A stretch of DNA of 64,000 nucleotides, from positions 16,688 to 80,687 of the forward strand of contig NZ_JACWFH010000020.1 in the NCBI RefSeq assembly GCF_019749255.1. The letters run 5' to 3'. The position numbers and the translations under genes are program-made. Positions within the stretch are counted from its first letter, which is position 1; every line of letters starts with the position of its first letter. This document shows, one piece after another, positions 44,151 through 54,342 of the stretch. The DNA is from Mesobacillus maritimus (lineage in GTDB: Bacteria; Bacillota; Bacilli; Bacillales; Cytobacillaceae). The notes below the pieces were generated by a model. The model made no database searches and was not told the origin of the DNA. It worked only from the letters and a program-made list of their open reading frames with translations.

Positions 44151-45116
44151 GTGAGTAAAAATGTTTTGTTTGGAGCGATTTTATGTTTTATTGCTGCTGT
44201 TTCATGGGGGGCGATGTTTCCAGTTGCCCATGCAGCGTTCAAACATATTGATCCCTTTTATTTTACATTGATTCGGTATGGGGCGGTAACCATCATTTTG
44301 GTTGCATTATTATTCTGGAAAGAAGGCAAGCAGGCTTTCCGGTTGGAGGGCAAAGGGTTCCATTTATGGTTCTTCGGGACAATGGCCTTTACGGTTTACA
44401 ATCTGTTAATTTTTTGGGGAGAAGATTTATTAGGAGAACCAGGGGTCATGGTTGCGTCGATCATGGAATCATTGATGCCGATGATATCGATTGTCATTGT
44501 CTGGATGTTTTTCCATAAACGTCCCCATGTTTTCACGTTTCTATGTGTACTCATCTCCTTTGTCGGTGCGATGTGTGTGATAACAAAAGGGGAGATGAGT
44601 ACCTTTCTGCGTGCAACAGATGATTTTATTCCCACGATGCTAATTTTCGTTGCAGTAGTTGGCTGGGTGATTTATACAATGGGAGGAAGTGAGTTCAGCG
44701 GTTGGTCGGCATTACGATACTCGACGCTCACTTGTATTCTGGGCACGTTGACATCGCTTGTCGTGGTGATTGGAGCAACAGTAGTTGGGTATATTTCCAT
44801 CCCAACAAGCGAAGTGATCTTAGCGACAAGCCCCCATTTATTGTTTATGATTATTTTCCCAGGGTTGATTGCCTTGCTTGGGTGGAACATTGGGGTGAGC
44901 ATTTTATCCCCAATCAATGCGTTGTTATTCATTAACTTTGTCCCTGTCACGACGCTCTTGGTTTCGGTGGTTCAAGGTTATCAAGTCACAGTCTTTGACC
45001 TAGTGGGAACAGTCCTTATCATTGTATCGCTAGTATCGAATAATCTATTTGTCAGGTTACAAAAGAAAGCAGTCAAACATTCTGTTCAAACAAATTTGCA
45101 TCAAAGGGTTTCGTAA
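44151..45116 (+). CDS. EamA/DMT family transporter
   Basis: A 321-residue transporter with ten helices in two EamA repeats. It reads NVLFGAILCFIAAVSWGAMF then PVAHAAFKHIDPFYFTLIRY, the EamA N-terminal motif, and in the second half PGLIALLGWNIGVSILSPIN then ALLFINFVPVTTLLVSVVQG. Such proteins export amino acids or other metabolites. GTG 44151 lies nine bases from GGAAGGTAGG; the frame is open to TTG 44127, which overlaps the SD. Divergent from a LysR regulator that probably controls it. A terminator follows. Confidence 0.88.
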   Translation: MSKNVLFGAILCFIAAVSWGAMFPVAHAAFKHIDPFYFTLIRYGAVTIILVALLFWKEGKQAFRLEGKGFHLWFFGTMAFTVYNLLIFWGEDLLGEPGVMVASIMESLMPMISIVIVWMFFHKRPHVFTFLCVLISFVGAMCVITKGEMSTFLRATDDFIPTMLIFVAVVGWVIYTMGGSEFSGWSALRYSTLTCILGTLTSLVVVIGATVVGYISIPTSEVILATSPHLLFMIIFPGLIALLGWNIGVSILSPINALLFINFVPVTTLLVSVVQGYQVTVFDLVGTVLIIVSLVSNNLFVRLQKKAVKHSVQTNLHQRVS

Positions 45117-45123
45117 AATAAGC

Positions 45124-45172
45124 AAGCGTCTTGTGCTACATTGTTCAATGTGGGAGCAAGGCGTTTTTTTAT
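45124..45172 (+). terminator. Intrinsic terminator after the EamA gene
   Basis: CAAGCGTCTTG...CATTG pairs with CAATG...CAAGGCG with a few bulges and is followed by TTTTTTTATTG. The gap up to 45481 has no gene I can support. Confidence 0.75.
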
Positions 45173-45481
45173 TGTCTTGATTGGTGTATCTAACTAAAGT
45201 AGCCTGGTTATCTGTTATATACAAGAACGCCTAGAGTAAGTACCTAAAAAAGATAATGTAGAGGCACTCAATCGCTTCCTTATTTCGAAACTCTCCTGGG
45301 AAGCTGCTTTCCCACAAACATGAAGCGTAGTCAATCTTGTTTGTAAATTATCTATATTGACCACACAAGTAATCGGGGGAGAAAAGGCAACTTTCTTTAC
45401 ACTTTTTTTACCTTTTCCTAGTCAATTTATTTATACCTCTCGTTTATTCTAAGTTTATCAACACTGAAAGGAAGATGATTG

Positions 45482-46399
45482 ATGTCAGAGGTTATCCTGA
45501 AAGCAACCAATGTTTCTAAACTATATGGCAAACACAAAGCACTTGATAAAGTATCAATTGAAATACAACGAGGAATGATTTATGGCCTCATCGGGGAAAA
45601 TGGCGCGGGAAAATCGACCTTCATGCGCACCATCATGGGGCTCATTTCCTTCAATGAGGGTGAGATCGAATTGTTTGGCGAAACGGGCGTGAGGGGCTTG
45701 CAACAATCACGAAGAAAAATGGGGCAATCCATTGAAACTCCAGCTCTTTATCCTGAATTAACAGCACGAGAAAATTTACGAGTACAAGCGGCCAACGGAG
45801 GTGTAGGCAACCGGGAAATTGAGAGTCTTCTTCAGCTAATGAACCTAAAGGATACCGGTAAAAAGAAAGTGAAAAACTTCTCTCTCGGCATGCGTCAACG
45901 TTTGGCGATTGCCTGCACGCTTATCACGAACCCCGAGTTTTTAATTTTAGATGAACCAACGAACGGGTTAGATCCTGCAGGAATTGTGGAAATGCGTGAA
46001 ATCATTGTGCGATTAGTCAAAGAACGGGGAATGACTGTCCTGCTTTCTAGTCACTTGCTTGATGAGCTATCACAAGTTGCTACTCATTATGGAATTTTGC
46101 ATGATGGAAAACTTATCCGTGAACTTTCAAAAGAAGAGCTAGCCCGCGAAACAAGACAATACATCGAACTAGAAACAACAGAGGTCCAAAAAGCGGTTGT
46201 TGTATTAGATGAATTAGGCATCAGAGATTATCAAGTGATCAATGGAACAGACATTCACATTTATGAACGATTAGATGATGTGGCGAAAATCAATCGTTCG
46301 TTGGTTTTAGCAGAGGTAAACGTACTTCGAATCGGGACAACTAGACAAAAACTTGAAGACTTTTTCTTACAATTAACAGGGGGAACTTACCGTGCTTAA
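45482..46399 (+). CDS. ABC transporter ATP-binding protein (BcrA/lantibiotic-immunity type)
   Basis: A 305-residue ATPase: Walker A GENGAGKSTF, signature VKNFSLGMRQRLAIACTLIT, Walker B FLILDEPTNGLDPAGIVEMR and H-loop LLSSHLLDELSQVATHYGIL. The extended C-terminus (ELETTEVQKAVVVLDELGIR) is typical of BcrA/LanF-type ATPases that protect against peptide antibiotics. ATG 45482 lies eight bases from AAAGGAAG. Its stop overlaps the permease start by 8 bp, and a two-component pair follows in the same operon. Confidence 0.9.
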   Translation: MSEVILKATNVSKLYGKHKALDKVSIEIQRGMIYGLIGENGAGKSTFMRTIMGLISFNEGEIELFGETGVRGLQQSRRKMGQSIETPALYPELTARENLRVQAANGGVGNREIESLLQLMNLKDTGKKKVKNFSLGMRQRLAIACTLITNPEFLILDEPTNGLDPAGIVEMREIIVRLVKERGMTVLLSSHLLDELSQVATHYGILHDGKLIRELSKEELARETRQYIELETTEVQKAVVVLDELGIRDYQVINGTDIHIYERLDDVAKINRSLVLAEVNVLRIGTTRQKLEDFFLQLTGGTYRA

Positions 46400-47171
46400 T
46401 CTACTAACAGCTGAAAAAATCAAATTAATACGAAGTAAAAAACTATGGATTGTGCTTAGCATTTTTGCTTTGTTCCCGATTTATCAAGTTGCCAATAGCC
46501 GATTGGCGGTTCATTACGGAACAGAACTAAACCAAGCGGTTGATACGGTCATCAATGGGGCGACAGGGGTATTAATGATTGAAAAAAATGGCTTAACGAT
46601 TTTACTTGTGATGAGCGCATTTATAAGTTTCTTTATTGGGGAAGAATTTCAACATGGAACGATTCGAAATGCCTTGTCATTAGGAAGGAGCAGGACGCAG
46701 TATTATCTATCGAAATTAGTAGTGGCCTCATCCCTTACGCTCGTGGGTGTCACGCTTTTGACGCTAATTGGAATGATTGGCTATTCAATGGTGTATGGCT
46801 TCGGGGAAGTGGCTGGGATTCGCGATTATGTTCCGTTTGCGATAAAATCGTTTAGTACCCTCTATTTGTTAATTTTGGCTAATGTTTCAATTTATGTGAT
46901 GATTAGTTTTCTAACAAATAGTAGTGGCAGCTCGCTTATTTGGAGTTTTCTCTATACCATTGGAACGGGTTTTGGTGCGGGAATCTTCCAGCAAACTGAG
47001 CATTTTAAGCATATTACTTTTTGGTTTACAGAAAGTTTCTTGTTTTATTCAAATTTTGCACATCCAGCGGACATCGCCAGATTCCCTGAAATGGCATTGG
47101 TGAGTCTGATCACCATTTTGCTTACATCTGCGATTGGAATGGTTAAGTTTAACTCAACAGATATCAAATAG
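46392..47171 (+). CDS. ABC-2 permease (BcrB/LanE-like)
   Basis: A 259-residue membrane protein with six helices. It starts MLNLLTAEKIKLIRSKKLWI and has GEEFQHGTIRNALSLGRSRT then QYYLSKLVVASSLTLVGVTL, the conserved cytoplasmic loop of peptide-antibiotic exporter permeases. It overlaps the ATPase gene by 8 bp (translation coupling), uses an in-gene SD, GGGGGAA, and is followed after 11 bp by the response regulator. It likely exports or extrudes a membrane-active peptide or similar compound. Confidence 0.88.
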   Translation: MLNLLTAEKIKLIRSKKLWIVLSIFALFPIYQVANSRLAVHYGTELNQAVDTVINGATGVLMIEKNGLTILLVMSAFISFFIGEEFQHGTIRNALSLGRSRTQYYLSKLVVASSLTLVGVTLLTLIGMIGYSMVYGFGEVAGIRDYVPFAIKSFSTLYLLILANVSIYVMISFLTNSSGSSLIWSFLYTIGTGFGAGIFQQTEHFKHITFWFTESFLFYSNFAHPADIARFPEMALVSLITILLTSAIGMVKFNSTDIK

Positions 47172-47182
47172 GTGTGGTGATT

Positions 47183-47854
47183 ATGGCAACCATATTAATT
47201 ATTGAAGATGATAATGCAATTCATTCACTAATCAAAGAAACGTTAACTCTACAAGGGTTTCAAACGATAAGTGCCTATTCGGGGACGGAAGGGAAGTTAT
47301 TGTTTGAACACCATCAGGTTGATTTAGTTCTGTTAGATAGGATGCTTCCGGGGATGAATGGAGAAGAAGTTCTTCAAGAACTCCGGAATCACTCGACAGT
47401 TCCGGTGATTGTGATTTCGGCTAAAAAGGAGCAAACCGAGAAAGTCGAGCTTTTGTTGAATGGTGCAGATGATTACATCACAAAGCCTTTCGATGTGAAC
47501 GAACTGCTTGCGCGCATTCACATTCAATTGCGTCATACCTCAATCTCTTCGGTCGACTTGAAGAAAGAAATTCATTATAAAAATATCTATGTGAATTTAG
47601 ACACGCGTGATGTGAAGAGAAACGACGAATTGCTTCATCTTACTGGACGCGAATTCGAGATTCTCATTCTCTTTCTAGAGAATCCCGAAAAAGTATTCAG
47701 TCGTGCTAATCTCTATGAAAGTGTTTGGAAGGAACCATATTTTGACGGCGTTAAGACCGTGAATATGCATATTAGCAATCTGAGAAATAAACTAAATACT
47801 GAGGAAACAAACTATATTAAAACGGTGTGGGGCATCGGATTTAAATTTGATTAG
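47183..47854 (+). CDS. OmpR-family response regulator of the ABC operon
   Basis: A 223-residue regulator. The receiver has Asp9/Asp10, acceptor Asp52 in LVLLDRMLPGMNGEE, and Lys in DDYITKPFDVNELLAR. The winged helix holds LTGREFEILILFLENPEKVF and NMHISNLRNKLN. ATG 47183 follows AGGTGTGGTG; an in-frame GTG at 47174 is less likely. It is downstream of the exporter genes it probably controls, and overlaps the frame of the kinase gene. Confidence 0.9.
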   Translation: MATILIIEDDNAIHSLIKETLTLQGFQTISAYSGTEGKLLFEHHQVDLVLLDRMLPGMNGEEVLQELRNHSTVPVIVISAKKEQTEKVELLLNGADDYITKPFDVNELLARIHIQLRHTSISSVDLKKEIHYKNIYVNLDTRDVKRNDELLHLTGREFEILILFLENPEKVFSRANLYESVWKEPYFDGVKTVNMHISNLRNKLNTEETNYIKTVWGIGFKFD

Positions 47855-47873
47855 CGAAAGGAGCGTGAATGGA

Positions 47874-48782
47874 ATGTGGGGATGGATTTTTGTCTTCCTG
47901 CTTTTTGCGCTTCTTTTTTATCTGTATTTCTTAAAAAAGGAATTGCGGAAATTGAAACAAGCTGTCAAGGACTTGCCTTCGAGATCCAGCTTTGGTAGTA
48001 GGCTCTCGCTTGAGTTTCGGGAGAACACTTTAATGGAGCTAGTGGAAGAATTGAATGCCATGGTGGATGAATTTGAAAACAAAAGCAGGCAAGCTAAACA
48101 AATGGAAGAGAATGTGAAGCTGTCAATCGCGGGCCTTTCTCATGATTTGCGAACCCCGCTTACGTCCATTAACGGCTATGTTCAACTTTTACGAACGACT
48201 TCAGACGAAAGCAAAAGGGAGAACTATCGAAATATCATTCAACAGTCGGTCAACCGACTCATAGAAATGACCGATCAATTTTATGATATTGCGCGTATGG
48301 AAACGAATCAGAAAGAAATGAACGTATCTTCCATTAGTATCTCCAACTTGGTCGAGGAAGTGTTTCTGTCTTTTTATGAACAATTTGAAGAAAAACACAT
48401 CGAGCTAAATTTTCCTGAGCAATCACAAAACACGCAAATTATTGCCGACCCATTATTACTTTTGCGTGTTCTGCAAAATATCGTTCAAAATATCCTTCGT
48501 TATGCTAAAAGCAAAGCGGTTGTCAGCTATGAAACCGAGGAGAATTTTCTAGTTCTTACGATTAAAAATGACATAAAACCAGATAGTAAAGTGTCGGTAG
48601 AGAAAGTGTTCCTGCGGTTTTATACAGAAGTAACCAGTCGGACGAATACAGAAGCGAGTGGGTTGGGGTTGTATTTGTCGAAAAAGTTAGTTGAGAAGAT
48701 GCAGGGGAAAATGGATGCTGAGTTGGATCATCAATGGTTTATTCTTACTATTCATCTTCCGCTTAACCTGATTCGGAGGTAA
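47874..48782 (+). CDS. Short membrane sensor histidine kinase
   Basis: A 302-residue kinase with a single N-terminal membrane helix (MWGWIFVFLLFALLFYLYFL) and no sensor domain, then a helical linker, HisKA with His90 in SIAGLSHDLRTPLTSINGYV, and an ATPase domain with N box VLQNIVQNILRYA and G2 EASGLGLYLSKKLV. The G1 box is degenerate (NDIKPDSKV in place of DxGxG), seen in some LanK-like kinases. ATG 47874 is ten bases from AAAGGAG. With so little sensor, it probably responds through the neighbouring exporter, as in BceS-like systems. Confidence 0.85.
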   Translation: MWGWIFVFLLFALLFYLYFLKKELRKLKQAVKDLPSRSSFGSRLSLEFRENTLMELVEELNAMVDEFENKSRQAKQMEENVKLSIAGLSHDLRTPLTSINGYVQLLRTTSDESKRENYRNIIQQSVNRLIEMTDQFYDIARMETNQKEMNVSSISISNLVEEVFLSFYEQFEEKHIELNFPEQSQNTQIIADPLLLLRVLQNIVQNILRYAKSKAVVSYETEENFLVLTIKNDIKPDSKVSVEKVFLRFYTEVTSRTNTEASGLGLYLSKKLVEKMQGKMDAELDHQWFILTIHLPLNLIRR

Positions 48783-48971
48783 TTCTTTTCTTACTATCAA
48801 TTTATATTTAATTTATATTTCTCTCCCCGAAATAATTTGCCCTACCAGGTGTACCCTTTTTTTCGTCTGGGAATCTCAATTTTAGTGCTATTTCCCTTTA
48901 TTTTTCACTATACTATAAATCAAAAAACCGCTATAATCTAAAAGAGGATTATCATTTAAATTAAGAACGAA

Positions 48972-49019
48972 CATGCCAAACGACCTAAAATCTATTTTTG
49001 GAGCGTTTGGCCTCTTTTT
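48972..49019 (+). terminator. Terminator behind the ABC/two-component operon
   Basis: GCCAAACG and CGTTTGGC pair across about 22 bases with internal pairing and are followed by CTCTTTTTC. A second palindrome with arms GGAGCGGCCT and AGGCCGTTCC lies at 49053-49080, close to the next gene. The gap 48783-49161 holds no gene. Confidence 0.65.
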
Positions 49020-49161
49020 CATTTGAATAAGGTATTGAATTTTCATACATTACGGGAGCGGCCTTTTTTTAGGCCGTTCCGATTTATATGGTATGACTTT
49101 TTCATTCTTAAAAGGGCTTGTTTTAAGTGTAATTCAGTTTTTTTGTTAAGGGGATGGAAAA

Positions 49162-50343
49162 ATGAGATCATATAAAGTTACGTTAAGCTTGTTGTTAATG
49201 AATTTGTTCATTGCCTTTTTAGGGATTGGCCTTGTGATTCCGGTGATGCCAACGCTGATGAATGAGCTAGGCATCACGGGGACGGTCATTGGGTATTTAA
49301 CGGCCGCCTTTGCGATTGCACAATTAGTCTGTTCACCTTTTGCGGGCAAAGCGGCTGACAAATATGGTCGTAAAATCATGATTGTCATCGGATTATTTCT
49401 TTTCGGATTCTCTGAATTATTGTTTGGGTTAGGGAAAGAAATTGAGGTATTGTTTGTGTCACGTATTTTAGGGGGAATTAGTGCGGCATTCATTATGCCA
49501 GCGGTCACGGCTTTTATTGCGGATATAACGACAAGAGAGACCCGGCCGAAAGCACTAGGATACATGTCAGCCGCAATTAGTACAGGATTTATCATTGGTC
49601 CGGGCATCGGTGGGTTTTTAGCTGACTTTGGCACGAGGGTTCCGTTCTTCTTTGCTGGTGGGCTCGGCACCGTTGCGGGGATCTTATCGATTCTGTTATT
49701 AACAGAACCACAACGATTAGAAGAGGAAGAGGAAACGTCTGTTTCCATGGAGAAAGCGGGGATGAGGCGAATTTTTACTCCGTTATACTTTATTCCGTTG
49801 GTGTTGATTTTTATTGCTTCGTTTGGGTTGGCAGCTTTTGAATCGTTTTTTAGTTTATTTGTTGATCATAAATTTCAATTTACACCTACTGATATTGCCA
49901 TTGTCATCACAGGTGGGGCCCTTTTTGGTGCGATTGCGCAGGTTATTTTGTTTGATCGGCTCACCCGAATTTGGGGCGAAATCAAGCTGATTCGGTATTG
50001 CTTGATTTTATCAGCTGTCCTTGTCTTTATGATGACAGTGGTTCATTCCTATTTTGCGATTTTACTAGTGACGTTCATCGTATTTGTTGGTTTTGACTTA
50101 TTTCGTCCAGCAGTCACATCTTATCTTTCCAATATTGCCGGGAATGAACAAGGATTTGTCGGTGGAATGAACTCGATGTTCACTAGTTTAGCGAATATTT
50201 TTGGTCCGATTATCGGTGGAATGTTATTCGATATCGATGTAAATTTTCCATATTATTTTGCGACGGTGATCTTAATCGTAGGGATTGGATTAACGATGCT
50301 TTGGAAGAAACCTGTCCCTGTTAAGCAGAGAGCGGCCGTATAA
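49162..50343 (+). CDS. MFS multidrug efflux transporter (NorA/Bmr/TetA-like, DHA1)
   Basis: A 393-residue, 12-helix drug:proton antiporter. Motif A reads GKAADKYGRKIMIVIGLFLF after helix 2; motif C is GYMSAAISTGFIIGPGIGGF then LADFGTRVPFF. The N-terminus LLLMNLFIAFLGIGLVIPVM matches NorA/Bmr/Blt. AAGGGGATGG precedes ATG 49162. No local MerR or MarR regulator is present, so its induction is unclear. A terminator follows. Confidence 0.9.
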   Translation: MRSYKVTLSLLLMNLFIAFLGIGLVIPVMPTLMNELGITGTVIGYLTAAFAIAQLVCSPFAGKAADKYGRKIMIVIGLFLFGFSELLFGLGKEIEVLFVSRILGGISAAFIMPAVTAFIADITTRETRPKALGYMSAAISTGFIIGPGIGGFLADFGTRVPFFFAGGLGTVAGILSILLLTEPQRLEEEEETSVSMEKAGMRRIFTPLYFIPLVLIFIASFGLAAFESFFSLFVDHKFQFTPTDIAIVITGGALFGAIAQVILFDRLTRIWGEIKLIRYCLILSAVLVFMMTVVHSYFAILLVTFIVFVGFDLFRPAVTSYLSNIAGNEQGFVGGMNSMFTSLANIFGPIIGGMLFDIDVNFPYYFATVILIVGIGLTMLWKKPVPVKQRAAV

Positions 50344-50357
50344 GAAATTTGAGTTAA

Positions 50358-50396
50358 GCGTGAATTCCATTGTGAATTCACGCTTTTCTTTTTGGG
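50358..50396 (+). terminator. Intrinsic terminator after the DHA1 pump
   Basis: GCGTGAATTC and GAATTCACGC form a perfect 10-bp stem around CATTGT followed by TTTTCTTTTT. Confidence 0.9.
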
Positions 50397-50491
50397 GCCA
50401 TTTTTCCGATTCCCGAAGTTTCCACATTGTATATTTTTTGATAATTTAAGGAAATTTAAGGTTGTATGTGATGGGAGAGGAGGATATTGTG

Positions 50492-52050
50492 GTGATTCGT
50501 ATGAGAAGGCGTCCTTTAAGAAAAAAAGCAAAAGAATCAGAAGTACATCAACAGAGTTCTACTAAGGATATTCCTTTATCAAAGAATCTTGAAGAAAATA
50601 TCCGGTTTTTCTCCTCTTTATACCAGGAAAGTTCAGACGTGATTTTACGTTCTTTTGTGATTGGGAACAAGCATGCAGCTATTTTTTATATCGAAGGATT
50701 AAGTGACACTCAAAAGTTGGACGAACAAGTGCTTGAAACGTTAATGAAAGAGAATGAGTTTGATGAAAGTGATTTCTTGTGTTCAATCAAAAATCATTTA
50801 CCTGTTTCAAATATAAAAAGGGCTTCTACGTTTTCTGCATGTATTGATGCCGTTGCTAATGGAAACCCCGTTTTGCTTTTTGATGGCTATGAAGAAGCGT
50901 TCTCTTTGGGATTAGTGAAATTTGAAAAACGCTCGATTGAAGAGCCACAGGCTGAAACCTCCATCCGAGGTCCTAGAGAAGGGTTTACAGAATCTTTAGG
51001 GGTCAATACCTCTTTAGTGCGACGGATTATTAAAGACCCGGCCTTGAAAATGAAAAGCATTCATGTTGGCAAATATACAAAAACCAAGGTTGTGATTTCT
51101 TATATTGAGGGATTAGTAGACAAAATGTTGATTGAGGAAATTGAAAACCGACTAAACCGGATTAACATTGACGGAGTGTTAGAAAGTGGGTATATTGAAC
51201 AATTTATTGAGGATCAGCCTTATTCCCCGTTTCCACAGTTGTTGTATACAGAGCGTCCAGATGTGGTTAGTGCAAACTTACTCGAGGGCAGGGCTGTTTT
51301 AATGATTGAAGGGACCCCGTTTTCCTTGGTTGCGCCTGTGAGTTTTTTTAGTTTATTTCAATCACATGAAGATTATTATGAACGGTTTTGGATCGGACTT
51401 TCGTCCGAGCCTTGCGGTTTTTATTTTTAACTATTGCCTTATTCCTTCCGTCTTCCTATGTAGCGATAACCACGTTTCATCAAGAGATGGTACCAACAGA
51501 TTTACTATTGAGTATTGCTTCTTCCAGAGAAACTGTTCCTTTTCCTGCATTTGTGGAAGTGATGATCATGGAGATTGCTTTTGAAGCTTTAAGGGAGGCT
51601 GGAATTCGTCTTCCTAAGCAAGTCGGTTCCGCGGTTAGTATTGTTGGAGCACTTGTCATTGGACAGGCAGCTGTTCAAGCAGGGATTGTGTCTGCACCTA
51701 TGCTGATTGTTGTAAGTATTACAGGAATCGCTTCGTTCATGGTTCCACGCTATTCAGTGGGTCTTGCCATCCGATTGCTAAGGTTTCCAATCATTCTGTT
51801 AGGAGCATCCTTGGGGTTAATCGGTGTGATGCTTGCACTGATTTTAATCATTATCCATCTATCCACGTTAAGATCATTTGGAGTTCCTTACTTAAGTCCA
51901 ATTAATACGCTACAAAAACATCCGTTTAAGGATACGATTTTCCGTTCTCCTTTATGGAAGATGAAATCACGGCCGCATTTCACTGGGAATTATAAAGAAA
52001 AACGACAAGGAACAAACTTAAAGCCTGGTCAAAATCAAGCCGGAGACTAA
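50492..52050 (+). pseudogene. Germinant receptor A subunit with a frameshift
   Basis: Two frames give one GerAA protein of about 520 residues. The first (GTG 50492 behind AGGAGG) covers the soluble domain, with KMKSIHVGKYTKTKVVISYI and SPFPQLLYTERPDVVSANLL, and breaks after FQSHEDYYERFWIG. The second frame continues at once with TFVRALRFLFLTIALFLPSS and the membrane domain, with FVEVMIMEIAFEALREAGIR. One missing base near 51397 (GGACTTTC where GGAACTTTC would restore the frame) explains the break. Loss of the membrane part would inactivate the receptor. The C gene has a second lesion. Sequencing error is the alternative. Confidence 0.82.
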
Positions 52051-52067
52051 GATGAGAATGGGGGGAC

Positions 52068-53168
52068 ATGCTTATGTTGGAAAAAGGAAGAATTTCAAAC
52101 ATTCAAATGGAGTTTATAATGGTTCCAACCATTATTGCTACCGGGGTGTTGTCGATTCCTTCCATAGCGGGAAGGTTTGCTAGGCATGACATGTGGATGA
52201 CTCCCATCATTGGCTCTGTCATCGGTTTCATCACCGTTTTTATTGTTTGGAAACTTCATCAATTGTATCCGAAGATGACTCCCATTCAATATAGTGAAAA
52301 AATCCTTGGAAAGGTTGGCGGAAAGCTTTTTAGTTTTGTCATTGTTTTCTTTTATATCCATAATACAGGAATCGTGATCAGACAGTATTCAGATTTCATC
52401 ACGGGGAATGTGCTGAAGCAAACACCAGCCATTATTTTTTCCATTACCATCTTGTTTGTCAGTGCATTAGCTGTGCGAGGGGGAATTGAGGTCATCGCAA
52501 GGTCTGCCGTTATCTGCACAACTATATTTATGATCACGTCTCTTGCGCTCCTATTATTAATCAAGGATCTTGAATTGGGCTACATGCTTCCTTTATTAGA
52601 GAATGGGTGGCTTCCAGTTTTGAAGGGGAGTTTCATTCATAATGCGTGGTTTAGTGAGTTCTTTCTACTGGCTTTTATCTTTCCTTTTGTCCACCATTCA
52701 GCTAAAAAAGGGTTAAAGTCTGGAATGAAAACCTGTCTTTACGTGATGCTCATTCTTTTCTATGTTCACTTTTTTGTACTCACCATGCTAGGCGTTTCAT
52801 CGGTCAATCAATTTTATCCTGTTTACTCGGTTGTCCGTGCAATTCGTGTGTTTGGATTTTTTGAGAATTTCGAAGTTATTATTACCGCGTCTTGGGTTCT
52901 CGGGAATTTTGTAAAGGTTTCCGTTTTTCTATATGTGGCTAGTTTAGGTCTTGCTCAGCTATTTAATCTTTCTGATTATCGGCTTATCGTGTTTCCCTTA
53001 AGTCTTCTACTTTTTCTCTTTAGTTTTTGGGATATTCCTAATGTAGTCGTACTAGTAGATTATATGACCAAAATTCAGCCGTTTTATTTTGTAAGTGTTC
53101 AGACGGTTCTCCCCCTATTTTTACTGTTAATTGCTTTAGCACGTAAAAAAAGGAGTGATCATGTTTGA
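52068..53168 (+). CDS. Germinant receptor B subunit (GerAB family) of the second ger operon
   Basis: A 366-residue ten-helix endospore permease: GRISNIQMEFIMVPTIIATG then VLSIPSIAGRFARHDMWMTP, and later SEFFLLAFIFPFVHHSAKKG and FGFFENFEVIITASWVLGNF, all GerAB-like. The frame is intact. ATG 52068 is nine bases from a GGGGGA SD; an ATG at 52074 is also possible. Its last codons overlap the TTG start of the C gene. Order in this operon is A-B-C-D, unlike the gerK-like order of the first operon. Confidence 0.88.
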   Translation: MLMLEKGRISNIQMEFIMVPTIIATGVLSIPSIAGRFARHDMWMTPIIGSVIGFITVFIVWKLHQLYPKMTPIQYSEKILGKVGGKLFSFVIVFFYIHNTGIVIRQYSDFITGNVLKQTPAIIFSITILFVSALAVRGGIEVIARSAVICTTIFMITSLALLLLIKDLELGYMLPLLENGWLPVLKGSFIHNAWFSEFFLLAFIFPFVHHSAKKGLKSGMKTCLYVMLILFYVHFFVLTMLGVSSVNQFYPVYSVVRAIRVFGFFENFEVIITASWVLGNFVKVSVFLYVASLGLAQLFNLSDYRLIVFPLSLLLFLFSFWDIPNVVVLVDYMTKIQPFYFVSVQTVLPLFLLLIALARKKRSDHV

Positions 53169-54342
53169 AGAAAAAGCTTTTTTGTATTGTCTGTTTTTGT
53201 TGTACCATTCTTACTGGGTGTTGGGACCGTGTGGAAATGCAAGATCTCGCGATTATTACATCAGCTGCCATTGATGTTTTAGAAGATGGGAAAACAAAAA
53301 TATCCGTTCAGTTATTTATTCCCCGCTCTATTTCTTCTGGAGAAACAGGAGAAGATGTAAGTGCGGCTTCAACGTTTGTTCGAGAGGGAACAGGGAGTAG
53401 TCTTGCGGATGCGATTTCTATTTTACAAAACAATGTACCGAGAAGATTGTTTTGGGGGCAGTGTAAGATTTTTATCTTTGGAGAGGAACAGGCTAAAAAC
53501 GGAATCCGCAAGGAAATTGATTTGTTGGCTCGCCAATCGGGTCCAAGAGGAAATTCCTACCTTTATGTAAGTAAAGGAAAAGCAGCGGAAATCTTAACAT
53601 TAATCCCTCCTCTGGAAAGGTATTCAGGAGAGGCGTTACGAAAATTATCAGAAGATGAGCTTGGAACGAGTACGACATTAAAAGATGTTGATATTGGCTT
53701 AATGGGAGAAGATGAAAGTGTGTCTATGCCCTTTATCAAACCATTAAGTTCAAAAGAGCATTCAAGGAAACCTTATGAAACAGTTCCTATCATTGATGGG
53801 GCGCTGTGTTTAAAAAAGATCAAATGGTTGGGACCTTAGACAAAAGGGAAACTCGAGGCTTAGTGTGGTTCAAGGACGAGGTCAAGAGGAGTACGCTGTC
53901 CATTCAATTAGAGGGGGAAGAGGGCGATATTACGATGACTCCGACGTTAGGAAACATCAAATTCAAACCTAAAATTAAAGGAAATCAATGGATTATGAAC
54001 TTAGACTTGGCTATACAAGGAGACATTGTCCAAAACGAGACTCATTTAAATCTGATGAATGAAGAGGTTCTTGAGAAAATGAAGGGGAAATTTGAAAAAG
54101 CTTTACAGGAGCGAGTGGCCGTAACAGTTGAAAAACTTCAACAAGATTATAAGGCAGATGTCATCGGATTTGGAAGGAGGTTTCATCAAAAATATCCAAA
54201 GCAATGGAAGAAACTAAAAGCAGATTGGGATGAAAAATTCCCAGAGGTAGAGGTCAAGATCCATGTGGATACGAAGATAAGAAGACCTGGATATATCGGC
54301 CCGCCGGCAGCACTACCAAGAGACGAGGTGAAGCAATCATGA
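53165..54342 (+). pseudogene. Germinant receptor C subunit (lipoprotein) with a frameshift
   Basis: Starts at TTG 53165, overlapping the B gene stop. MKKKLFCIVCFCCTILTGCW has a lipobox TILTGC, and DRVEMQDLAIITSAAIDVLE is the GerAC start. The frame fails after YETVPIIDGA; the other phase continues with VFKKDQMVGTLDKRETRGLV through the C-terminal domain to 54342. One missing base at about 53802 (GGGGCGCTG where GGGGCGGCTG would keep the frame) accounts for it. Together with the A gene lesion it argues that the whole receptor is dead, unless both are assembly errors. Confidence 0.82.

Noticed and set aside
47333..48398. Antisense frames over the two-component genes
   Set aside because: They mirror codon structure of the sense genes and have no SD.
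49053..49080. Operator for the NorA/Bmr-like gene
   Set aside because: The GGAGCGGCCT palindrome has seven T in its loop and is about 80 bp before the ATG; it is as likely a terminator as a binding site.
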